Positions 1 through 5,101 are shown, counted from the stretch's first letter. The stretch is DNA of 5,597 nt from Chitinophagales bacterium (GCA_026786335.1 JAJAYG010000103.1:1-5597); one strand, 5' to 3'. The notes: generated by a model not told the origin, from the letters alone. Translations and numbers: made by a program.

Positions 1-669
1 ATTGTAGCCCAAAATTTTTATAGCATCCTCTTTTGAAATTTGCTTATCCTGAATAAGAGATGACAAGATTTTGTCTTTGCCTTTCATCGCTGAAGACAGG
101 ATTAAGAATCTGTAATACTTATTGAAGAATCTTTCCATGTCATTAATTCTCTCTGTCAAGTTTACTCTTGTCGTTGTGTATGGCTTCCCCTGTGTTATGA
201 ATTGAGGATTTAGTTCGCATAAACGAATTTCATTTCCTTCTGAAAATATATTTCCCAAGTTTCTAAAAATTTCCTTTACAACTTTTATTATTCCTTCAAT
301 GCGTTGCTCTGTCTTCAAATTCTGAATAGTACGAATTAAGATGCCTGCATAAATTCCTTTTTCCCCATTTCCAAAGGTGATGTCAAGCCCCCCCGCATCA
401 TTGAAAAACCATGTTCCGTTATTTAACTGTTCCTCACCTTTGTGAACATAAGGATCAGGATGTTCTTCACTATGATAATACACTTCGCAGTCCACAACTC
501 TGTAAGCATTCTCACCGACGATGAGACAAAGGTGATTCATGAGAAAATCAGCCCGGTTGAAAAACTCTTTTTCCCAATCCTTATCATTATTACCCATCTC
601 TTTCCAAATTTTTTTTAGCTGATCTGAATTTTCTGTCTTACACTTTGTGTCAATGAATTCGTTTTTCAT
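1..669 (-). CDS. MPG-like (3-methyladenine DNA glycosylase fold) protein, 3'-truncated by window edge
   Basis: An open frame runs from an ATG at 667-669 leftward to the window edge, giving 223 codons without a stop; the C-terminus lies outside. There is no Shine-Dalgarno sequence, as is usual in Bacteroidota. Residues 57-76 (RVVDCEVYYHSEEHPDPYVH) resemble the AAG/MPG active-site segment: Glu62 would match the catalytic Glu, Tyr64 the intercalation-loop Tyr, and Asp72-Pro73-x-x-His76 the conserved D-P-x-x-H. Further on, AGGLDITFGN (about 92-101) and AGILIRTI (about 108-115) match the barrel strands of that fold. I recall an uncharacterised bacterial and fungal family with the pattern E-x-Y-(n)-H-x-D-P-x-x-H ... 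G-L-D-I-T-F-G ... G-I-L-I-R. It is not the standard MPG enzyme: the spacing differs and the N-terminus is longer. A DNA repair or nucleic-acid role is inferred. The frame is real; the function is moderately supported. Confidence 0.6.
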   Translation of the reverse strand, partial: MKNEFIDTKCKTENSDQLKKIWKEMGNNDKDWEKEFFNRADFLMNHLCLIVGENAYRVVDCEVYYHSEEHPDPYVHKGEEQLNNGTWFFNDAGGLDITFGNGEKGIYAGILIRTIQNLKTEQRIEGIIKVVKEIFRNLGNIFSEGNEIRLCELNPQFITQGKPYTTTRVNLTERINDMERFFNKYYRFLILSSAMKGKDKILSSLIQDKQISKEDAIKILGYN

Positions 670-780
670 AGTTATGTTTTTTGTTTCACTGTAATGCTAA
701 TAATATTTCATTTCAAACAAGGTACTATTACATTTTAATGGAATTACTTTTTTAATAAATTAAACTTCAAACTTTTAAAA

Positions 781-806
781 TAAAAAAGGGCGAAAAAACT
801 TTCGCC
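781..806 (-). terminator. Rho-independent terminator, leftward
   Basis: Read on the minus strand, a perfect 7-bp stem GGCGAAA / TTTCGCC with loop GTTT is followed by C and six T's (complement of 782-787). It would end transcripts coming from the 843-2534 gene patch before they reach the start of the leftmost gene at 669. The second terminator at 2721-2743 shares the TTTCGC arm and T-run. Confidence 0.8.
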
Positions 807-810
807 TAAA

Positions 811-825
811 ACTGCACTGTGCAGT
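811..825. repeat. Perfect 15-bp palindrome between pseudogene stop and terminator
   Basis: ACTGCAC-T-GTGCAGT has two perfect 7-base arms around one central base. It lies five bases from the terminator stem at 781-806. In RNA from the minus strand it could form a 6-bp hairpin with a 3-base loop followed by TTTTA, so it may be a first, weaker terminator or a pause hairpin. As DNA it could equally be a binding site for a dimeric regulator; nothing in the window decides this. Confidence 0.55.
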
Positions 826-842
826 CAATCTCCATAACTATA

Positions 843-1139
843 TTACTTCTCCTTTTCAAATTCAATAATGTCAGCAATGAATGTTACAGTAATTTTCTTT
901 GAGTTCTGGATAATATCAAGAGTGACATTTGCAACAGTTCGTGATTCGGAAAGAGTTAATCCTGCCTTCTTTGCATTTTCAATCATCGACAATCTTGCCT
1001 GAGCAATAGGACCAATCTTATCCTGGACAGAACCAATGTATTTCTTGACTGTAGATGTTCCGCTAAACGTTCCAAGGTTATGAAAGTTGTTCTTGTTAAG
1101 AGTAACTTCCGTTGTAATAACATTGGCTAAGCTTCCAGA
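843..1139 (-). pseudogene. DUF6567-like small protein, N-terminus lost (no start codon)
   Basis: The minus-strand frame is open for 98 codons, ending in TAA at 843-845, and is bounded upstream by an in-frame TAA at 1140-1142. It has no ATG before Met52, so as it stands it cannot make the domain. The product reads SGSLANVITTEVTLNKNNFH at its N-terminus and ITVTFIADIIEFEKEK at its end. This resembles the DUF6567-type Bacteroidota lipoproteins, which have a V-x-L-N-x-x-N-F motif near the N-terminus, an A-x-x-x-L-x-x-N-A-x-L helix and a final T-x-T-A-D-I-V-E-F strand; I make this match from memory. Upstream of the TAA the same frame reads (ATA)-KNILPFIFLCALSARKLTT from 1202, which looks like a signal peptide missing its Met, but that DNA also matches the local repeat. 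Either point mutations (ATG to ATA, sense to TAA) killed the gene, or a rearrangement at the repeat removed its 5' end. The leftward terminator follows. Confidence 0.65.
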
Positions 1140-1144
1140 TTAAG

Positions 1145-1180
1145 TAGTGAGTTTACGAGCGCTGAGAGCACAAAGAAAAA
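1145..1180 (-). repeat. CTTTGTG-type dispersed repeat, minus-oriented copy
   Basis: On the minus strand this reads TTTTTCTTTGTGCTCTCAGC, then GCTCGTAAACTCAC. It is a diverged, inverted relative of the copy at 1214-1251, so the two form an imperfect inverted pair around a spacer. It abuts the broken 5' end of the DUF6567-like pseudogene. Confidence 0.45.
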
Positions 1181-1213
1181 TGAAGGGTAGGATGTTTTTT
1201 ATTTCCTAAATGT

Positions 1214-1251
1214 AAAAAGATTTTTTCTCTGTGGCGCTACGGGAAGATTTA
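1214..1251 (+). repeat. CTCTGTGG-type dispersed repeat, copy A
   Basis: The core AAAAAGATTTTTTCTCTGTG is followed by GCGCTACGGGAAGATTTA. It is closely similar to the copy at 2162-2200 (TTTTTTCTCTGTGGCTGTAC, then GGTGAGATTCA). Its end overlaps the stop codon of the broken antitoxin copy. Repeats with this wording are familiar to me from intergenic DNA of several bacterial groups, but I know no accepted function. Confidence 0.6.
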
Positions 1252-1371
1252 CCGCTTCACAGTTTTCCTTTTCTCATTCTCTTTCAACACTTCATCCATT
1301 GTCATCGGATGTGAGAAATCGAATTGCTGCGAAAGATCGCCTTCATGTTCAGGAAGACAAACGGCATAGCC
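1249..1371 (-). pseudogene. Degenerate second copy of the BrnT-linked antitoxin
   Basis: After an in-frame TAG at 1372-1374, the minus strand encodes 40 residues, starting GYAVCLPEHEGDLSQQFDF and ending KRKTVKR before TAA at 1249-1251. These align with the intact antitoxin at 1682-1867: V-V-S-L-P-E-Y-K-G-D-L-S-K-L-F-D-F against A-V-C-L-P-E-H-E-G-D-L-S-Q-Q-F-D-F, then P-I-S-M-K-E against P-M-T-M-D-E. The start codon and first residues are gone and the TAG blocks read-through from upstream. The end is shorter than in the intact copy and no ribbon-helix-helix follows. It lies directly downstream of the broken toxin copy, in the toxin-first order of the intact pair, so the whole module was once functional. 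Confidence 0.8.
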
Positions 1372-1591
1372 CTAACTCTCCGGCTTCGAAGATTTTTTTC
1401 TCATTCGTGTTCGCCTTGCGACTACTGATTGGTCTGATTTCATCGTCTCTTACCGTGAAAACTATTGTAAGCAATTTATTAAGGTAACTATGTCCTATGC
1501 AAAAATATCTTTTCTATTCGATTTCTTCAACCGTGATTCCATGCTTTGTCAAACGCTTGTGCTTGTTTCCTTCATCCCATTGAAACTTCAT
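1349..1591 (-). pseudogene. Degenerate second brnT toxin gene (internal deletion plus stop)
   Basis: From ATG at 1589-1591 the frame reads MKFQWDEGNKHKRLTKHGIT and VEEIE, then TAG at 1514-1516. After the stop the same frame continues as KRYFCIGHSYLNKLLTIVFT and VRDDEIRPISSRKANTNEKK to a TGA at 1349-1351. Both halves are unmistakably BrnT: K-H-G-I-T in the first, F-T-V-R-D-D-E-I-R-P-I-S-S-R in the second. Against the intact copy at 1857-2132, about 19 residues are missing at the stop (intact residues 26-46), so an in-frame deletion of roughly 57 bases with a stop at the joint best explains it. The two copies share about 14 of the first 25 residues, and similarity extends upstream of the ATG (GCCGCATG and flanking bases), so they are related modules but an old or separately acquired pair. 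Confidence 0.85.
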
Positions 1592-1621
1592 GCGGCGTGT
1601 GAAGGTTCATTTTCAAAAGGG

Positions 1622-1670
1622 AAGAAGATTTTTTCTCTGCGCCACTAAGCTGTGTGGTAAAATATTTTTA
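1622..1670 (+). repeat. CTCTGTG-type dispersed repeat, copy B
   Basis: AAGAAGATTTTTTCTCTGCG is followed by CCACTAAGC and TGTGTGGTAAAATATTTTTA. It fills most of the 90-base gap between the broken brnT start (1591) and the stop of the intact antitoxin (1682). Its TTTTTTCTCTG core equals copies A and C, while its tail GTGTGGTAAAAT differs from theirs. Confidence 0.55.
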
Positions 1671-1681
1671 CGCAATCAAAT

Positions 1682-1867
1682 TCACTTCGCCATTTCTTCG
1701 CGGTATCGTTTCAGAAATTCTGTGCTGAGTTTCTTTACTACCTGCTCATGCTTCTTGTGCATTGCAAAAGCTTCCTTCATAGATATCGGCTGCTCGAAGT
1801 CGAACAACTTGCTCAGGTCTCCCTTGTATTCAGGGAGAGAAACCACTTGTTTTTTTTTAGTGTCCAT
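1682..1867 (-). CDS. Short BrnT-linked antitoxin-like protein, no ribbon-helix-helix domain
   Basis: This 61-residue ORF is preceded by and overlaps the brnT toxin gene by 11 bases, the toxin-first layout of brnTA operons, so it is inferred to be the antitoxin. I chose the ATG at 1865-1867 (MDTKKKQVVSLPEYKGDLSK); an ATG four codons further upstream (1879) is in frame and also possible. The sequence has a basic N-terminus, the segment LPEYKGDLSKLFDFEQPISM and a charged C-terminal helix (VVKKLSTEFLKRYREEMAK). Classical BrnA ends in a ribbon-helix-helix DNA-binding domain with an I-R-L-D-x-D-V-L type motif; none is present here, and none follows in any frame before the repeat at 1622-1670. The decayed copy at 1249-1371 is similarly short, so this is a property of the family rather than a truncation. 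A run of nine A's at codons 3-6 spans the toxin stop codon. The role is inferred from position. Confidence 0.75.
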   Translation of the reverse strand: MDTKKKQVVSLPEYKGDLSKLFDFEQPISMKEAFAMHKKHEQVVKKLSTEFLKRYREEMAK

Positions 1868-2132
1868 AATAAGTTTCATTTTCTCTTTTGTTTACAACTC
1901 TTGCACTTATCGGTCGAATAAAATTTCCATTTCTGAAGGTGAAAATTACGGAAAGTAAACGATTTGCATTACTCATTCCAAGGCAAGCAAAACGAAGTTC
2001 ATTGTCAGTTGTAATTCGGCTCACAACAATTTTGCGATCAGTATCAAGCCAAATGCTTTCGGCTTCAATAATTGAAACGCCGTGCTTGATCCAGTTCTTA
2101 TTAATATTTCCTTCATCCCACTGAAATTTCAT
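1857..2132 (-). CDS. brnT: BrnT family ribonuclease toxin
   Basis: This 91-residue protein has the BrnT signature throughout: F-Q-W-D-E-G-N at 3-9, K-H-G-V-S at 16-20, an acidic loop around E-A-E-S-I-W-L-D (23-30), then R-F-A-C-L-G (47-52), L-L-S-V-I-F-T-F-R (59-67), I-R-P-I-S-A-R (72-78) and a final E-x-x-Y-Y. BrnT toxins have a RelE-like fold, cut RNA and stop translation; the adjacent antitoxin neutralises them and usually represses the operon with the toxin as co-repressor. Length fits the family (about 90-95) and no conserved block is missing, so it should be active. The stop TAA (1857-1859) overlaps the antitoxin start, implying coupled translation. The gene lies in a patch of small same-strand ORFs, next to a decayed sister module. 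No clear operator palindrome is visible upstream of the ATG. Confidence 0.9.
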   Translation of the reverse strand: MKFQWDEGNINKNWIKHGVSIIEAESIWLDTDRKIVVSRITTDNELRFACLGMSNANRLLSVIFTFRNGNFIRPISARVVNKRENETYYGH

Positions 2133-2161
2133 GCGGCTTTTTTAGATTCATTTCAACAATA

Positions 2162-2200
2162 TAAAAAAATTTTTTCTCTGTGGCTGTACGGTGAGATTCA
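2162..2200 (+). repeat. CTCTGTGG-type dispersed repeat, copy C
   Basis: AATTTTTTCTCTGTGGCTGT is followed by ACGGTGAGATTCA, the cleanest match to copy A (1214-1251). It lies in the 96-base gap between the toxin start (2132) and the stop of the coiled-coil gene (2229), so it must also carry or border any toxin promoter. Confidence 0.6.
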
Positions 2201-2228
2201 TTTGCGCTACTTAACCAACGAGTGCATT

Positions 2229-2534
2229 TCAATGAAAAACCTTCTCTTCAATTTTGCGAATTTGCTCTTCATGATTTACAACAAGGTGCTCGCGTTCTCC
2301 TAAATTTATTACCGACAATCGAAGTTCACCAAGTGATAGATTGGTTTTTATTTGTTGCTGTTCCAACTTTTCAAGGCGATCATTGGCTTTTATGTGTTGA
2401 TTTTCTAATTTTTCAAGTCCCTCGTTTGTTGTCTCCGTTTTCTTGTTTAGAGATTTGAGTTCGTCCACAATTGTATCCTGTTTCATTACCATCTCGGCAA
2501 GCAATTCCAAATAACGATCATCATTATTATCCAT
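2229..2534 (-). CDS. Small coiled-coil protein of unknown function
   Basis: This 101-residue protein starts at ATG 2532-2534 (MDNNDDRYLELLAEMVMKQD). It has no signal peptide or membrane segment and is almost entirely heptad-like helix rich in Glu, Lys, Gln and Leu. A 14-residue duplication is visible: LEKLENQHIKANDR at 40-53 and LEKLEQQQIKTNLS at 54-67, followed by L-G-E-L-R-L-S-V and ending H-E-E-Q-I-R-K-I-E-E-K-V-F-H. Similar short coiled-coil proteins are, as I recall, common and uncharacterised in Bacteroidota; they likely oligomerise in the cytoplasm. It lies on the same strand 96 bases upstream of brnT, separated by a repeat copy, so co-transcription is possible but not required. A near match to the -7 promoter element (TATCTTCG, complement of 2550-2557) lies 16 bases before the ATG. 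I do not assign a function. Confidence 0.75.
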   Translation of the reverse strand: MDNNDDRYLELLAEMVMKQDTIVDELKSLNKKTETTNEGLEKLENQHIKANDRLEKLEQQQIKTNLSLGELRLSVINLGEREHLVVNHEEQIRKIEEKVFH

Positions 2535-2550
2535 AGTTGAAATTTTTTAC

Positions 2551-2667
2551 GAAGATAAAAAGAGTTTTCTTGCCTATGCTAAATTGAGTGCCGCTGTAGC
2601 ATTCCTTAACCACCAACCCAATCACTATCACGTTTTTTTCTTAAAGATAAAAAGATTTTTTCGCTGC
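2551..2667 (+). repeat. Two partial relatives of the dispersed repeat (GATAAAAAGA)
   Basis: AAGATAAAAAGAGTTTTCTT at 2553-2572 and AAGATAAAAAGATTTTTTCG at 2645-2664 share an 11-base start and a T-run with C. The second continues CGCTGC, like a decayed CTCTGTGG core. They lie upstream of the coiled-coil gene and lack the 3' half of the full copies, so they may be remnants or simple AT-rich similarity. Confidence 0.35.
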
Positions 2668-2720
2668 AAATTCAAATTTGTTAAGCACCTAAAAAGTATC
2701 ATTCCTAATATCCATGGAAT

Positions 2721-2743
2721 AAAAAAGGCGAAATAGCTCTCGC
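2721..2743 (-). terminator. Rho-independent terminator of the NfeD gene
   Basis: On the minus strand, GCGAGA-GCTA-TTTCGC forms a 6-bp stem (one G-U pair), followed by C and six T's. It begins about 40 bases beyond the NfeD stop at 2785 and separates that gene from the accessory patch to its left. Confidence 0.7.
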
Positions 2744-2747
2744 ATGA

Positions 2748-2781
2748 AACTCATAACTCATTGCTTATAACTCATAACTCA
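2748..2781. repeat. 13-bp direct repeat just downstream of NfeD
   Basis: AACTCATAACTCA occurs at 2748-2760 and again at 2769-2781, with TTGCTTAT between. The second copy ends three bases before the NfeD stop codon, in the same place relative to a minus-strand stop as the tandem repeat at 5273-5314 is to the Nudix gene. Confidence 0.7.
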
Positions 2782-2784
2782 ATC

Positions 2785-4170
2785 CTAAACTTTCCTCACC
2801 ACCAAAATACTTCCACTCACATCATTCACTTTAACAGCATCACCAATCAAAACAAAACCACCATCTGCCATTGCATCATAGCGTTCGTTCTCAATTTCAA
2901 TTTGTCCAGCAGGGCGAAGTGGAGTTATGGCGATTCCGGTTTTACCAATCAAAGATTTGTGTGAAATATTTTCCAGAGTATCTGCAAATTTTCCTTGTGT
3001 TTCATTCAAAACAAAACCTTTGAGCGCGCCGGTTTCAAAAAGCTTTTGCCCGAAGAAAATAAACAGAAAAAAAGAAAGCCCCAATGGAATTACCACTCTA
3101 AGTAATGCAACTAAAATAGAATTGCCACTGGTAAATGTGAAATCGAAATCAATGTTGTTTACCAATGCCAGCGTAAGCCCGGTGATCATGAAAATAATTC
3201 CGGAGACGACCCAAACACCATGGCCGGGAAAGAAAAATATTTCTACTGCCACCAGTAGCACACCGATAATGAACATTAGAATTTCCCAGTTCGCAGCCAG
3301 CCCATCAACATAAAGCGGAGAGAAATAAAGTACGGCAGCAACTATGGAAGTGAGAATTGGAAATGCAGCACCGGGATGTTGGAACTCAAAATAAATTCCT
3401 CCTAAAATCAGCAGCAGTAAAATTCCGTTTACCATCGGATTTAATAAAAAACTCATGATACCATCAATAAAGCTTTCGCGATGCTCAATAATTTTATACG
3501 GACCAATTTGTGCCTGATTCAAAACTTCTTCAACCGATTCTGCCACGCCATCGCAATAGCCATGTGCCATTGCTTCTTTTGCAGTTAGAGAAATAATTCT
3601 TCCGGTGTCAGCAACGTCTTTCAAATATGCATTCGGTGTTACCATTCCTTCTGCCACCAAAGGATCGCGCCCCTGATGTTCGGCGGTGCTGCGCATCATC
3701 GCGCGCATGTATGATTGGTATTTATCGGGCATCACAGCACCTTCTTGATTTACTACCGAGGCAGCACCAATAATGGCACTTGAGCGCATGTAAATGCTGT
3801 CGCAGGAGATGGCAATCAATGCACCGGCCGATGCAGCGTTTTGTGTGATCCAAACAATAACAGTTGGTTTAGCATGAAGCAAGCGTGTATGAATTGAATC
3901 GGCAGTAGCAAGATCACCGCCATAGGTATTTAATTTAATCAAAACATAATCTGCTTTTGTACTATCAGCCTGTTGCATCGCATTTTTTACCAATCGCCAT
4001 GCAGCAGGAAAAATATCCTGATTCAATTCAAACACATACACCTTTTTTATTGCTAAACTATCAGCAGCGTTAACAACTGGCACTATGTTTACTAATGATG
4101 ACAAGAAAATTGTTGCCGTGAATAAGATCGAACTTAATTTAAAGGAGGGTAGAGTCACTGGGGGATACAT
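2785..4170 (-). CDS. nfeD: Full-length NfeD membrane serine protease (ClpP-class, 1510-N type)
   Basis: This 461-residue protein matches long-form NfeD in length and domain order. A signal peptide covers about 1-35, cleaving near V-V-N-A. A ClpP/SppA-like protease domain covers about 40-225: N-T-Y-G-G-D-L at 81-87 supplies the oxyanion region, Ser114 in NAASAGALIA is the expected nucleophile, and Lys150 in MPDKYQSYM is the likely general base of the Ser-Lys dyad. Four or five membrane helices follow (about 243-265, 268-288, 296-317, 319-337, 352-373), then a soluble OB-fold NfeD domain (about 405-461). Such proteases cleave hydrophobic stretches of membrane proteins and in other bacteria are encoded beside a stomatin/slipin partner; no partner is visible here. 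The upstream ATG is required because the signal peptide has no other start. It is divergent from the LysM gene, with 28 bases between the starts. Confidence 0.92.
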   Translation of the reverse strand: MYPPVTLPSFKLSSILFTATIFLSSLVNIVPVVNAADSLAIKKVYVFELNQDIFPAAWRLVKNAMQQADSTKADYVLIKLNTYGGDLATADSIHTRLLHAKPTVIVWITQNAASAGALIAISCDSIYMRSSAIIGAASVVNQEGAVMPDKYQSYMRAMMRSTAEHQGRDPLVAEGMVTPNAYLKDVADTGRIISLTAKEAMAHGYCDGVAESVEEVLNQAQIGPYKIIEHRESFIDGIMSFLLNPMVNGILLLLILGGIYFEFQHPGAAFPILTSIVAAVLYFSPLYVDGLAANWEILMFIIGVLLVAVEIFFFPGHGVWVVSGIIFMITGLTLALVNNIDFDFTFTSGNSILVALLRVVIPLGLSFFLFIFFGQKLFETGALKGFVLNETQGKFADTLENISHKSLIGKTGIAITPLRPAGQIEIENERYDAMADGGFVLIGDAVKVNDVSGSILVVRKV

Positions 4171-4178
4171 TTACAACA

Positions 4179-4186
4179 CAAAGTTA
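4179..4186 (-). promoter_or_regulatory. Candidate Bacteroidota -7 promoter element for NfeD
   Basis: The minus strand reads TAACTTTG, an exact match to the Bacteroidota TAnnTTTG -7 consensus, eight bases before the NfeD ATG. Initiation about seven bases downstream would leave almost no leader. A TTG -33 element at the usual spacing is not evident, and the match overlaps the very short divergent region shared with the LysM gene, so this is only a candidate. Confidence 0.4.
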
Positions 4187-4198
4187 GTAGTTATTAAA

Positions 4199-5101
4199 AT
4201 GAAAAATATTTTTATAGTCGTTTGCAGTTTAATTGTAGTGAATTGCAATGCACAAACAGTAAGTTTTTCTAAACCTTTATCGCAGCAATCCGACACACAT
4301 ATTGTGATTCAGGGTGAAACATGGTATAGCATTTCAAAGCAATACAAAACTACAGTAGATGCGTTGCTGAAAATGAATTCTGATTGCAATAAAAATTCTT
4401 TGCCACTGGGAAAAGGTATTCATGTTCCTATAGTAAAGGAAGTTGCAGTAAAAGAAAATAAGGATTTGGGGAATAAGAAAAATCTGGAGAATGCATTGAC
4501 TCATAAAGTGATGAAGGGTGAAACCGTTTATGCGATAAGCAAGAAATACAATACCACTGTTGAGCAAATAAAAACATGGAATCAATTAAATGATTTTGCA
4601 TTAAAAGAAGGGCAGGTTTTAGTTGTTGGGTATGAAAACCCTAAGATGAATCTTATTGGTCCATTGCCTATGGAAGAATCGTGGCTGGTAGCTGCAACTG
4701 TCTTAGAGGAGAAAGAAAAACCGGAAACAGAATCTGAGGATACTCTTGTTGCTGTTGCAGAAAAATCCTCATCATCTGTTCTCAATTCAAATGCAGCAAT
4801 GATTCGGTATGATGAAAAAGGAATTGCAACCTGGACACATTCAACTTATGATGAGGGGAATTTTTATGCACTTCACCCCACTGCACCAAAAGGAACCATG
4901 ATCACTGTAAAGAATTTAATGAATAATAAAATGGTACAAGTAAAAGTGATCGGGAAATTACCCGCTACCGGAGAGAATGAAAATGTGCAGATCAAAATTT
5001 CGAAATCGGCAGCAAAGAAACTGAATGTGCTTGATGATAAATTTTTAGTAAAGCTTGATTATATGGCTCCTGAAGAATTGATAATTACAGGAACCAATTA
5101 A
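4199..5101 (+). CDS. Secreted LysM protein with C-terminal RlpA-like double-psi barrel
   Basis: I start this 300-residue protein at ATG 4199-4201, because MKNIFIVVCSLIVVNCNAQ is a clear signal peptide; the frame is open further upstream into the NfeD gene, but that would bury it. Two LysM domains follow: about 34-78 (H-I-V-I-Q-G-E-T-W-Y-S-I-S-K-Q-Y) and 102-144 (H-K-V-M-K-G-E-T-V-Y-A-I-S-K-K-Y), which bind peptidoglycan. An acidic, Ser-rich linker covers about 168-200, then an RlpA-like double-psi beta barrel at about 204-287. In active RlpA transglycosylases the barrel carries an N-D-R-G-P motif; here the equivalent is IGKLPATGENENVQIKISKS, so the acid is absent and the barrel is probably structural or ligand-binding. 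Cys16 follows V-V-N, a poor lipobox, so a soluble periplasmic form is likelier than a lipoprotein. A weak AATTG/CAATT stem plus eight T's at 5076-5109 may terminate it. Confidence 0.88.
   Translation: MKNIFIVVCSLIVVNCNAQTVSFSKPLSQQSDTHIVIQGETWYSISKQYKTTVDALLKMNSDCNKNSLPLGKGIHVPIVKEVAVKENKDLGNKKNLENALTHKVMKGETVYAISKKYNTTVEQIKTWNQLNDFALKEGQVLVVGYENPKMNLIGPLPMEESWLVAATVLEEKEKPETESEDTLVAVAEKSSSSVLNSNAAMIRYDEKGIATWTHSTYDEGNFYALHPTAPKGTMITVKNLMNNKMVQVKVIGKLPATGENENVQIKISKSAAKKLNVLDDKFLVKLDYMAPEELIITGTN

Noticed and set aside
1590..1958. 122-codon plus-strand open frame
   Set aside because: It lies antisense to the repeat copy and to the toxin and antitoxin genes, and its translation resembles no protein; the minus-strand genes explain the sequence.
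1249..2534. Integron cassette array (small same-strand ORFs with repeats between them, including toxin modules)
   Set aside because: No integrase is present, and the repeats lack paired RYYYAAC/GTTRRRY cores with imperfect palindromic arms. A single ACTTAAC near 2209-2215 has no proper partner.
2927..3313. 128-codon plus-strand open frame
   Set aside because: It is the antisense shadow of the NfeD membrane segment, which is strongly supported.
4085..4198. Upstream extension of the LysM protein by 38 residues
   Set aside because: It would place a signal peptide in the interior of the protein and overlap the NfeD coding region; the ATG at 4199 gives an ideal N-terminus.
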